Below, piece by piece: positions 9,401-17,215 of a DNA stretch of 64,000 nt (within the stretch, counting starts at the first letter, position 1; every line of letters begins with the position of its first letter). The notes beneath the pieces were generated by a model that saw only the letters and a program-made list of their open reading frames with translations, was not told the origin of the DNA and did no database searches. The position numbers and the translations under genes are program-made. Source of the stretch: Aquimonas sp964586455 (lineage in GTDB: Bacteria; Pseudomonadota; Gammaproteobacteria; Xanthomonadales; Xanthomonadaceae). The stretch spans positions 32,846 to 96,845 of the forward strand of contig CAZPHV010000011.1 of assembly GCA_964586455.1 (NCBI GenBank), in the 5' to 3' direction.

Positions 9401-11385
9401 AGGCTCTGCACGCTCGCATAGGAGACTGGGCCGCCCGGGCCCTGTGCATGCGGCTCGCCTTGAGCGAGTTCAAACAGCCGCGCGCGCTCGTCGGTGGAGA
9501 GCAGGCTGAGCGCGGCGACCGGCGTGTCGGGCTGCGCCTGGGCGTGTTTGGTCAGCGCTTCAATCGCGTCGGCAAGCCGGCCCAGCGCCTGTGCGGAGAG
9601 CGTGCTGCCGTCGCTGCGCAGGGCAAGCCGGTTCTGCGCGTCCCACTGCAGGGTGAGCGCGGCGTGCAACTGTGCGTCGTCCGAAGTCAGCTCGTCGGGC
9701 TCGGCCCGTTCGATCGACGTCACCCGCTGCAGACGGATCGCCAGCCGTTGCGGAGGCGTCTGCCCGCGCAGGCCGGGTTCGCGCGCGAACAGATCGCTGA
9801 ACACGCCGCCGACCGCATCTGCGCGCTCGACGGCAGCGCGCAGCTGCTCGGCGAACTTCGCCAAGGGTGCTTCGAAATCGGGGTGCAGCAGGCTGGGCCA
9901 CAGCGGTGTGATCAGGCGTGGGTCCGGGCCGGGCGAGGTGGCGATCGCCATCGGTAACGCATCGATGCAGGCGCAGCGCGCGATCGCCAGCAGCGCGGCG
10001 GCGGCGCCTTCAAGACCGCGTCCGCGAAGCTCGATCAGCGATGCGTTCGAAGCGACCGCGGCATCCGCGCGGGTGTCTGTGACGTCCATGCGGGAGTTCG
10101 CGACGTCGGCCCGGTCCGCAAACGGCAGCGCCAGCGGCTCAATCGCGCGCAGCGTCGCCAAAGCTTCGCGCTCCCCGCGTGCAACCTCGCGGACAAAGCT
10201 TGGGCCTCGACCCATCGAAGCTTGGACCGTCCCGCGCCCATCAACGGAGCCTTCATGGGGTGGGTCTTGACCCACCGAAGCTTGAACCGTGCCGCGCCCA
10301 TCAACGGAGCCGCCATAGGGTGGGCCCTGGCCCACCGAAGCCTGCGCCGTGCCGCGCGCATCAACGGAGCCAAAGGCAAGCACTTCCCGCGCCGCAGACG
10401 TCGGCACGTGTGGTTCATCGTGGTGACCGGGGCGAGATTTGAGCACCGGTGGGCCAGGGCCCACCCTATGGACGTGCGGAGTCTGTTCCAGGCCTCGATG
10501 CAACTCTGCATGGATCGCCTGCAGATCAATCGGCCCGCCCTCCAGACAGCTCAGCGCCTCGATGCACAGCGCATCTTCACCGCAGGCGATCACGATGCCG
10601 TCGGAGTCAGTGCGCAAGATTGCGCCAGGCGCGCCTTGGCCATCGACTGCACGCGCGCGGCGCACCAGCACATCGCGTTCGGCAAGCCGCAGCCGCGGCA
10701 GCAGCAGCGGGTTGGGGTAGGGGCCAAAGTCCAGTGCGCGCACCTGCCGCTCCAACGCGCCGGCGCTGCGGCTGAAATCCAGCACTGCGGCATCTGCGGG
10801 CCGGGCGTGCGCGCCGAAGTAGCTGCGCTGGCGGAAGTCCTGGGCGATGGGCTGGAGCTGACCATCCTCGAGGGCGTCGAGCAGGCGCTCGAAGCTTGCC
10901 AGTCCGGCCTCGTAGCAGCGGGTATTGAGTTCAAACGCGGTGCTGCCGGCTGCGATGTCGAAGTGCTCCTGCACCAGCAGTTCGCCGGCGTCTGCGCGTG
11001 CGGCCATGCGATGCCAGCTGACGCCGTGCCGGGTCTCGCCATGCAGCAGGGCCCACACCGGTGCATTCAGGCCTGCATAGCGTGGCAGCGGACCGTCGTG
11101 GAAATTGATCGCAGCGATCTGCGGCCGGGTCAGCAACGCGTCCGGCAGCATCCGCAGCCAGGTGATGTTGAGCAGCAGATCGAAGTCGCCTTCGTCGCCG
11201 GCCTCAAGCTCCGCATGGTCCGAGTACAGCGCGATGCCCTGCTGCAGCGCCCAGGCGCGCGCTCGCGGCTGATCGCTGACCACTGCCAGCACGCTGTGGC
11301 CGCGCGCGCGCAGGCGTTCGCCGCATTCGATCATCAGGGACTGCTCGCCGAGCAGGACACAGCGGAAGGATGGAGTCTCGGTCAC
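6427..11385 (-). CDS. NRPS loading module: formyltransferase - C-like linker - A with embedded luciferase-like monooxygenase - PCP
   Basis: A 1652-residue starter module. Residues 1 to about 300 are a methionyl-tRNA-formyltransferase-like domain with INFHDGPLPRYAGLNAP and DAGELL, keeping the Asn-His-Asp triad used for formyl transfer from formyl-tetrahydrofolate. About 330-650 is a degenerate, condensation-like linker that contains a 20-residue repeat. An adenylation domain follows (LIYTSGSTGQPKGV, YGPTETTVWS, TPNGKLDRHAL). It is interrupted between motifs A4 and A5, at about 880-1240, by a flavin-dependent luciferase-like monooxygenase of the MupA/Atu3671 type (FGLFFWNVAGE, WTPERHF). The carrier domain has FFDLGGHSLL near 1575. 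My reading of the specificity code is D-I-L-Q-L-G-V-V-W-K, close to glycine. Start: GTG 11385 begins just before the FRCVLLG strand as in homologues; ATG 11490 and GTG 11544 are upstream alternatives. It is divergent from the PKS gene. Product unknown. Confidence 0.9.
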   Translation of the reverse strand: MTETPSFRCVLLGEQSLMIECGERLRARGHSVLAVVSDQPRARAWALQQGIALYSDHAELEAGDEGDFDLLLNITWLRMLPDALLTRPQIAAINFHDGPLPRYAGLNAPVWALLHGETRHGVSWHRMAARADAGELLVQEHFDIAAGSTAFELNTRCYEAGLASFERLLDALEDGQLQPIAQDFRQRSYFGAHARPADAAVLDFSRSAGALERQVRALDFGPYPNPLLLPRLRLAERDVLVRRARAVDGQGAPGAILRTDSDGIVIACGEDALCIEALSCLEGGPIDLQAIHAELHRGLEQTPHVHRVGPGPPVLKSRPGHHDEPHVPTSAAREVLAFGSVDARGTAQASVGQGPPYGGSVDGRGTVQASVGQDPPHEGSVDGRGTVQASMGRGPSFVREVARGEREALATLRAIEPLALPFADRADVANSRMDVTDTRADAAVASNASLIELRGRGLEGAAAALLAIARCACIDALPMAIATSPGPDPRLITPLWPSLLHPDFEAPLAKFAEQLRAAVERADAVGGVFSDLFAREPGLRGQTPPQRLAIRLQRVTSIERAEPDELTSDDAQLHAALTLQWDAQNRLALRSDGSTLSAQALGRLADAIEALTKHAQAQPDTPVAALSLLSTDERARLFELAQGEPHAQGPGGPVSYASVQSLLAAQAARTPEREALCFEGQRLSYADLDARASALARRLCGAGVEPGDRVGLLLQRGVELVIGLIAVLKAGAAYVPLDPLYPPERLRFMALDADLALLLTDAESAHLIEHAHTLDIHADSAQADLPVAANSADALAYLIYTSGSTGQPKGVRVQHANVLRFFDGMDAVLGEGSGTWLAVTSISFDISVLELLWTLARGYRVVLYADARRQKVQRDTAQQPTDRSAQVVEFGLFFWNVAGEADLNARDKYRLLLESARFADTHGFTAVWTPERHFASFGGLYPNPAVTSAALATITERVALRAGSCVVPLHHPIRIAEEWAVVDNLSNGRVGLSIAAGWAAPDFALRPENHAHAKQVMFESADQVRRLWRGETLRFPGPQGEVEVRTLPRPVQPELPIWVTTAGNPETFAEAGRMGANVLTHLLGQSVEEVSAKIAAYRRARREAGHAGRGTVTLMLHTFIGDSRSEVEATVRGPMKDYLRSAMALVKAAAWHFPTFKQQISSEQGKSLDAFFAEADEADMDALLEFAFQRYFSESGLFGSPEDALGMVERVAGADIDEIACLIDFGIDAQTVLDHLPMLNRLRALSTQRGIQALGNRADYSLPALLDREGITHLQCTPSMAAMLVEDPACRQGLAGLQHLLLGGEALPPALAQRLQSLGVAKLSNVYGPTETTVWSAADTVDGSALASSTPIGRPLRGQSLYVLDPRQQPLPQGLVGELVIGGGGVSAGYWKRAELSRERFLTDPFRPLSADAQLYRSGDLGRLREDGRYECLGRVDSQVKIRGYRVELGEIEARLCSLPGIAEAAVLLREDTPGDQRLVAYVRAPGLDDSALERHRESLSAQLPEFMRPSTILGLPELPRTPNGKLDRHALPAPVVPAIEVAAAAPLQGTQAVVAELWCKALGRGSVGSHDNFFDLGGHSLLVVQLLAELRQRFDKPIQMTDLFRYTTVESLARFLGDSEPAETAADRARARAQGRQALLARRRGGIETAT
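10196..10380. repeat. 60-bp in-frame minisatellite built on GTAG-family palindromes
   Basis: Three tandem copies with a period of exactly 60 bp sit inside the NRPS gene, in the linker between formyltransferase and adenylation domains. The hairpin cores start at 10201 (degenerate), 10259 (GGTGGGTCTTGACCCACC) and 10319 (GGTGGGCCCTGGCCCACC, head ATAG). Each copy encodes a 20-residue unit such as GSVDGRGTVQASVGQDPPHE, so the frame is kept. A fourth core of the same family lies at 10448-10465, also in frame. The arms are unmistakably the same palindrome found in intergenic DNA elsewhere in the window. Confidence 0.9.
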
Positions 11386-11779
11386 GAATGAGTTCTCGGT
11401 TCGGCAGTGAGGGCAGCAGTGGACGGGAACGACAGAGGTCGTCAACAGAGCAGGGGCACGGACGGCAGGCGACGGACCGAACTCCGGCATCGGTACCTGG
11501 ACGATCCTCCGCGGTGATGCTGGGTGCTTCGAGGTGTCAAACACTCGGGTGCAAGCAGACGGCTCCGATCACACACTTCGTGAGTTCAGCCGGGCCGCCA
11601 AAGCCACGGGAGCTGGCCTGCAACAACTCGCATCCGATCCAAGCACCGCCCCGAGTCAACCCCACAGCCCCGGTGCGATTTCGACGGGTGTGCAGCATTT
11701 ACCGAGAATCTAATCACACTTTCACGCAGAATTGTCGTAGATTTGTGATGCGCAGCACGTTGCGCCAGATCCTTGACCT
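11386..11779. promoter_or_regulatory. Divergent promoter region of the NRPS/PKS cluster
   Basis: This 394-bp interval separates the divergent NRPS and PKS genes and must hold both promoters. Bases about 11690-11755 form an A/T-rich island in otherwise GC-rich DNA (CATTTACCGAGAATCTAATC and on to ATTTGTGATG). I could not identify a convincing pair of -35 and -10 elements or a regulator site. If the NRPS actually starts at 11544 or 11490, its promoter region is correspondingly shorter. No regulatory gene adjoins the cluster. Confidence 0.5.
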
Positions 11780-14700
11780 ATGCGCGACCTCGATCCCAAC
11801 ACCCATATCGCCATCGTCGGACTCGCCTGCGATTTCCCGCAGGCGGCCTGCCCGTCGCAGTTCTGGTCCAACCTCGTCGAGGGCCGCTGCGCGGTCGCGG
11901 ACCTGGACGAGCCCGCGCTGCGCGCCGCTGGCGTCTCGGACGCCGAGCTCGCTCAGCCGAACTACGTGCGCGCGGGCATTCGCCTGGACGGCTTCGACGA
12001 GTTCGATGCGGCCTTCTTCGGCCTTTCGCCGCGCGAGGCCGCGGTGATGGACCCGCAGCATCGGCGCTTTCTGCAGTGCGCCTGGAACGCACTGGAGAAC
12101 GCCGGCTACCGGCCCGATGCGCACGACCGCCAGACCGGCGTGTTCGCAGGCTCGGGCATGCACTGGTATCTGCTGCGCAACCTGTTCGGCCAGCGCGAGC
12201 TGCTGGCCGACATGGGCGAGTTCCTGGTGCGACACCTGTCGAACGACAAGGATTTCCTGACCACGCGGGTGTCCTACCAGCTCGACCTGCACGGGCCCAG
12301 CCTGAACGTGCAGACGGCCTGCTCGACCTCGCTGGTGGCGGTGCATCTGGCCTGCCAGAGCCTGCTGGCGGGCGAGTGCGACATGGCCCTGGCCGGCGGC
12401 TCGACCATCGAAGTGCCGCAGGGTCAGGGCTATGTCTACCGCGAGGAAGAAGTGCGCTCGGCCGACGGCCGCTGCCGCGCCTTCGATGCGGATTCCGGCG
12501 GCACTGTGTTCGGCAGCGGCTGCGGCCTGGTGGTGCTGCGGCGGCTCGGCGATGCGCTGCGCGATGGCGACCGCATCGTCGCGGTGATCCGCGCCACCGC
12601 GATCAACAACGACGGCGCCGGCAAGGCCGGATACCTCGCGCCCAGCGTCGACGGCCAGGCCGAAGCGATCGCCACCGCGCTGACACTCGCAGGCGTGGAC
12701 GCTGACAGCATCGGCTACGTCGAAGCCCACGGCACCGGCACCCGCCTGGGCGACCCGATCGAAGTCGCCGCGCTCAGCCAGGCCTTCGAGGGCGCCGCGC
12801 GCCAGGGCTGCGCGCTGGGGTCGGTCAAGACCAATATCGGGCACCTCGATACCGCCGCCGGCGTGGCCGGGCTGATCAAGACCGCGCTCTGTCTTCAGCA
12901 TGGCGAGCTGCCGCCGTCTTTGTTCTATCGCCGAGCGAACCCGGAGATCGACTTCGCGCGGAGCCCGTTCTTCGTCGTATCCGAGCGCCGCGCGTGGCCG
13001 AAGACGCAGGGCCCGCGTCGCGCCGCCCTGAACTCACTCGGCGTCGGCGGTACCAATGCGTTCGCCGTGCTGGAACAAGCGCCTGAGTCCGCCGCGCAGG
13101 CCGATGCGCGCGATGCCGCGGTGCCCTTGACCCTGCTGCTATCGGCCAAGACTCCGGAAGCCCTGCGCCAGCGCGCGGCCGAGCTCGGCCAGCACCTGCG
13201 CAAGAACGCTCCAGATCTGGCCGATGTCGCCTGGACCTTGCGCGAGGGCAGGGTGGCGATGGGGCAGCGCTGCGCACTCGCGGCGTGCTCGCGTGAGCAG
13301 GCGGCGAACCAGCTCGCCGCGCTGGCCTCGGACGCGCGCGCCGTAGTCGCGCCGGCCAAGTCCCCGCCCGCTCTGGTGTTCGCGTTTCCCGGCCAAGGCG
13401 CGCAGCGGATCGGCATGGCGCGCGCGATCGCCAACGTGGACTCGGGTGTTTCTGCGGCGCTTGACGAATGTGTCCTTGCGCTGCGCGGGCTCGGCCGCGA
13501 GGACGTGATCGAACTGCTGTTGCAGGCGGACGACAGTCCCGAGTCGGCAATGCGTCTGCGTCAGACCGAATTCACCCAGCCTGTCTTGTTCTGCGTCGAG
13601 TACGCGCTGGCGCGCGGACTGATCGCACGTGGACTCAAGCCCGCTGCGCTGGTGGGACATTCACTGGGTGAGTACGTGGCTGCGACCCTGGCCGGAGTGT
13701 TCGCGCTGCCAGCCGCGATCGAACTGATCTGCACGCGCGGTCGCCTGTGCGCGCAAGCCGGCGCCGGCGCGATGCTGGCGGTGAACGCGGGGCTGGAAGC
13801 GCTGCGTCCGCTGCTCGATGACAGCGTCGATATCGCCGGCCTGAACTCGCCGCAGCAGACCGTGCTGGCCGGCAGCGTCGACGCCATCGACGCGCTCGCG
13901 GCACGTCTGGAATCCGCCGGCCACGGCCTGCGCCGTCTGCAGACTTCGGGTGCCTTCCACTCGCGTCTGCTCGATCCGCAGCTGGACGCGTTCCGGGCCG
14001 CGGTCGAGCGCGCGCAGCCGCGCGCAGCGGGTGCCGGGCTGCGCGTCGTCTCCAGCCTGAGCGGTGAGTGGCTGAGCGCCGAGCAGGCCGCCAGCGTTGG
14101 GTACTGGGTGCAGCACCTGCGACGCCCGGTCGATTTCATCGGCGCGCTGGCGCGGCTCACCGAGCTGGGCGACTACCTGCTGATCGAAGTCGGCCCCGGC
14201 CGCACGCTGGCGCGGTTTTCGGAGGCTTCCAACCCGCAGGCGCGCTGCGTGGCTACGCTGGAAGCGACTGCGGGCGGCGACGAGGCCTGCGCCTGGTTCG
14301 CCCTGCCGGGCACGCTGTGGGCGCATGGGCTTGATGTCGACCTTACGCGTTGGCAGCAGCCCCAGCGCGGCGCGCGCATACCACTGCCGGCCTATCCGTT
14401 CGCGCGCACGCGCCATTGGATCGAGCCAGCCAAACCGCGACTTGAAGCCCCCGCCCGCAGCGAGACTGCGTTCGGCGACTGGCTGCAGGCGCAGGACTGG
14501 CGCAGTGCGCCGCTGATCGCAGAACAGTGCGTGCTGTCGGGTGAGGCGCTGGTGTTGCTCGATCGGCACGGCCTTGGCGCGGCCTTGGTCAAAGCCCTGC
14601 GCGCTGTGGGCATGATCGTGCGCACGCTTGAGCGTGACCACGCGCTGCAGCTTGAAGGCGCATCGATGCGTCTGGATCCGAACGAAGACGCGCACTGGCA

Positions 14701-17182
14701 GGCGCTGGCTGCATTGCCCGCCCCCGCGCTGCTCATCGACCTGTGGTCGCTGGATGTGCCGGACGCCGATGCGGCTGATGCCGACGTGGCCGAGCAGCAG
14801 CGCCTGTGCTTCGAGTTCCCCCTGCGCATGGCGCAGGCGCTCATCCCCTGGTGCGAGCGCGAAGGTGGCCTGCAGTGCCTGGCGGTAAGCCTGCAGGCCC
14901 AGGCGGTGGCAGATCCTTCCGCACTGCAGCCGCTGCAGGCCCTGCGCGCTGGCCCACAGCGCACCTGGCCGCAGGAAGCCCCGGGCTTGCGCGCAGCCTG
15001 GGTTGATCTGGACACGAATCATCTGAATCAGCTGGCGGCCAGCGCTGAACTGCTGCTGGCCGAGCTGCGTGCCGGACTTCCCGACGACACCGTCGCCTTG
15101 CGCGGGCGACGCCGCCTGCTGCCGACCTGGACCGCATTGCAGCTGCCGCAGTCGGAGCCGCGCGCGGCCTTCAAGCCGGGCGGGCGCTATCTGATCTCCG
15201 GTGCCTTCGGTGGTGCGGGTCAGGCCTTGGCCGAGCATCTGGCGCGCCTGCCGCAGGTGCAGCTGATCCTGATCACACGCAGCGAGCTGGCCGCCGATGC
15301 GGCGCATCCGCGCCAGCGCTGGCTGGCGGCACTGCGCGGCCTCGGCGCCAAGGTCGAGGTGATCGCAGCCGATGTCTGCGATGCAGGCGCGTTCGCTGCG
15401 GCGACTGCGGACCTCACTACGCTTGACGGCGTGTTCCACGCCGCTGGCGTGCTCGACGATGGCCTGATCGCGCGCAAGACCATGGAAGCCGCGCGGCGTG
15501 TACTGGCGCCGAAGCTGGCCGGCGCCGAGGCCCTAGCGACCTTGGGCGAGCGCTGTGGCGCCGACTTCGTTCTGTACTTCTCGTCGCTGAGCGCGCAGAT
15601 GGGTGTGTCGGGGCAGGTCGACTACACCGCCGCCAATGCCGCACTGGACGCCTTCGCCGCGCGTGCCGATGCGCGCAGCGCGCACACGCGGCACCTCGCC
15701 CTGGCATTCAGCATCTGGCGCGAAGCCGGCATGGCCGCGCGTCTGGCTGCCGAAATCGGGCTCGCACCGGCACCTTTGCCCGAGTCGGTGCCGACCGGGC
15801 ACCCGCTGCTGGCGCGACGCCAGGACGCCGCAGGCGGTCACGCACGCTTCGCTGGCGTGCTCGACGAGCACAGCCATTGGGTGCTGGACCAGCACCGCCT
15901 GGCCAGCGGCGAGGCCCTGCTGCCAGGCACAGGCTATCTGGATCTGCTGGCCTGGGCGCTGGCCGAATACACCGGCGCTTTCCAAGCCTTCGAACTGCGC
16001 GATCTGCGCTTCGAAGCACCCTTCAAACTGGGCCGGAGTGAGTCGCGTCGACTGGAGCTGGAAATCAGGCCCCGCGGTGAACTGACCTTCGAGATCAGCA
16101 TCGAGAGTCAGGGGCCCGCCTCCGATGACCGCATTGAGCATCTGCGCGTCACGCTCGACTGCGCGCAGCACGCAGAACTGCCCGTGTTGCTGCTGGCGCG
16201 CCCGCGCGAAGCACGCGAGCCGCGCTACGCGCACCCGCAGCTGCGCTTCGGTCCGCGCTGGAACTGCCTGCGCCGTTTCGAGGTGGGCGAGGGCGAGGCA
16301 GAGCTGCAGTTGGCGCGCGACGATGCGTCTGCCACCGAACTGCATCCACTGCATCCGGCCCTGTTCGACATGGCGATCGGCGCTGCCCAAGCCGCGCTTG
16401 CGCCGGCGGGAGTCGATGCCGCGCGCCTGCTGCCGTTCCGCTATGGCTGCCTGCAGGTCTACGCACCGCTGCCGGCCGAGCTGATCAGTCGCCAGCGCGC
16501 ACGGGCGGAAGGTGCCGACCTCGTGCTGGACATCGACCTGCTCGACACCAAAGGGCATCGCGTTCTCGCCCTGCGCGACTTCGTGCTGAAGCCCGCGCGC
16601 GCGCTTTCGCGGGCGGCAGCGCCGCCGCCACGCCCGCGCCCGCAGGCCGCCGCCAACCGGATTCTCGAGGTCGGTTTCCGCGAGGGTTTCAGCCACTCCG
16701 ATGCGCTGGCGGCGATCGAAGCCGCGCTGCTGCACGCCGGCCCCGCGCAGATCGCGCTGGCGCGGCGTCCGGTCGCAGATCTGGTTGCCGCCACGCGCGC
16801 ACCCAGCACAGTCGAGGTCGTCGATTCGGAACAGGCGATCGCGGCGACAGCGGTGCAGCGCATCGCCGGCGGCACACCCTACGTGGCCCCCGAGGGCGAG
16901 CTGCAACTGCAGCTGGTTGCACTGTGGGAGGGCCTGCTGGATCTCTCCGGCATCGGTGCGGCCGACGACTTCTTCGCACTTGGCGGCCACAGCCTGTTGC
17001 TGACTCGCGCACTGTCGCGATTGAAGCGCGAGCGCGGCCTGGTGCTGCCGGTCGAAGCGGCATTCGAGACGCCGACGATTGCTGCCTGGTCAGCACTCGC
17101 ACCGGCCGCCGCGGCGCCGGCGGGCCCACAACTCAAACGCGTTGATCGCAGCCGCTTCCGCGCCGACGCGGCCAGCCACTGA
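11780..17182 (+). CDS. Type I polyketide synthase module KS-AT-KR-DH-ACP
   Basis: An 1800-residue single PKS module. KS at 1-430 has the catalytic Cys in TACSTSL (about 180), HGTGT and NIGHLD. AT at about 535-850 has FPGQGAQ, GHSLGEY (Ser near 626) and GAFHS, which fits malonyl-CoA. KR at about 1135-1300 has ISGAFGGAG, an LDD motif typical of B-type reductases, and the Ser/Tyr/Asn set (YFSSLSAQ, VDYTAAN). A DH-like double hot-dog at about 1340-1605 has HRLASGEALLPGTGY and HPALFDMAIGAAQ; its first motif is one residue longer than usual and its second has Gly where Gln or His is expected, so dehydration is uncertain. ACP at about 1705-1775 has FFALGGHSLL. There is no ER, methyltransferase or thioesterase. 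It should extend the N-formyl-aminoacyl starter by two carbons and pass it to the downstream NRPS, 33 bp away. Confidence 0.92.
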   Translation: MRDLDPNTHIAIVGLACDFPQAACPSQFWSNLVEGRCAVADLDEPALRAAGVSDAELAQPNYVRAGIRLDGFDEFDAAFFGLSPREAAVMDPQHRRFLQCAWNALENAGYRPDAHDRQTGVFAGSGMHWYLLRNLFGQRELLADMGEFLVRHLSNDKDFLTTRVSYQLDLHGPSLNVQTACSTSLVAVHLACQSLLAGECDMALAGGSTIEVPQGQGYVYREEEVRSADGRCRAFDADSGGTVFGSGCGLVVLRRLGDALRDGDRIVAVIRATAINNDGAGKAGYLAPSVDGQAEAIATALTLAGVDADSIGYVEAHGTGTRLGDPIEVAALSQAFEGAARQGCALGSVKTNIGHLDTAAGVAGLIKTALCLQHGELPPSLFYRRANPEIDFARSPFFVVSERRAWPKTQGPRRAALNSLGVGGTNAFAVLEQAPESAAQADARDAAVPLTLLLSAKTPEALRQRAAELGQHLRKNAPDLADVAWTLREGRVAMGQRCALAACSREQAANQLAALASDARAVVAPAKSPPALVFAFPGQGAQRIGMARAIANVDSGVSAALDECVLALRGLGREDVIELLLQADDSPESAMRLRQTEFTQPVLFCVEYALARGLIARGLKPAALVGHSLGEYVAATLAGVFALPAAIELICTRGRLCAQAGAGAMLAVNAGLEALRPLLDDSVDIAGLNSPQQTVLAGSVDAIDALAARLESAGHGLRRLQTSGAFHSRLLDPQLDAFRAAVERAQPRAAGAGLRVVSSLSGEWLSAEQAASVGYWVQHLRRPVDFIGALARLTELGDYLLIEVGPGRTLARFSEASNPQARCVATLEATAGGDEACAWFALPGTLWAHGLDVDLTRWQQPQRGARIPLPAYPFARTRHWIEPAKPRLEAPARSETAFGDWLQAQDWRSAPLIAEQCVLSGEALVLLDRHGLGAALVKALRAVGMIVRTLERDHALQLEGASMRLDPNEDAHWQALAALPAPALLIDLWSLDVPDADAADADVAEQQRLCFEFPLRMAQALIPWCEREGGLQCLAVSLQAQAVADPSALQPLQALRAGPQRTWPQEAPGLRAAWVDLDTNHLNQLAASAELLLAELRAGLPDDTVALRGRRRLLPTWTALQLPQSEPRAAFKPGGRYLISGAFGGAGQALAEHLARLPQVQLILITRSELAADAAHPRQRWLAALRGLGAKVEVIAADVCDAGAFAAATADLTTLDGVFHAAGVLDDGLIARKTMEAARRVLAPKLAGAEALATLGERCGADFVLYFSSLSAQMGVSGQVDYTAANAALDAFAARADARSAHTRHLALAFSIWREAGMAARLAAEIGLAPAPLPESVPTGHPLLARRQDAAGGHARFAGVLDEHSHWVLDQHRLASGEALLPGTGYLDLLAWALAEYTGAFQAFELRDLRFEAPFKLGRSESRRLELEIRPRGELTFEISIESQGPASDDRIEHLRVTLDCAQHAELPVLLLARPREAREPRYAHPQLRFGPRWNCLRRFEVGEGEAELQLARDDASATELHPLHPALFDMAIGAAQAALAPAGVDAARLLPFRYGCLQVYAPLPAELISRQRARAEGADLVLDIDLLDTKGHRVLALRDFVLKPARALSRAAAPPPRPRPQAAANRILEVGFREGFSHSDALAAIEAALLHAGPAQIALARRPVADLVAATRAPSTVEVVDSEQAIAATAVQRIAGGTPYVAPEGELQLQLVALWEGLLDLSGIGAADDFFALGGHSLLLTRALSRLKRERGLVLPVEAAFETPTIAAWSALAPAAAAPAGPQLKRVDRSRFRADAASH

Positions 17183-17215
17183 ACCCCATCCCTTCACCCC
17201 TCCGATGACTTCCGC

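Noticed and set aside
13661..15439. Long antisense frames inside the PKS and NRPS genes (also at 18317-19873) and inside the DUF1800 gene (1275-2936)
   Set aside because: They are high-GC shadow frames without start signals or protein families, opposite genes with clear catalytic motifs.
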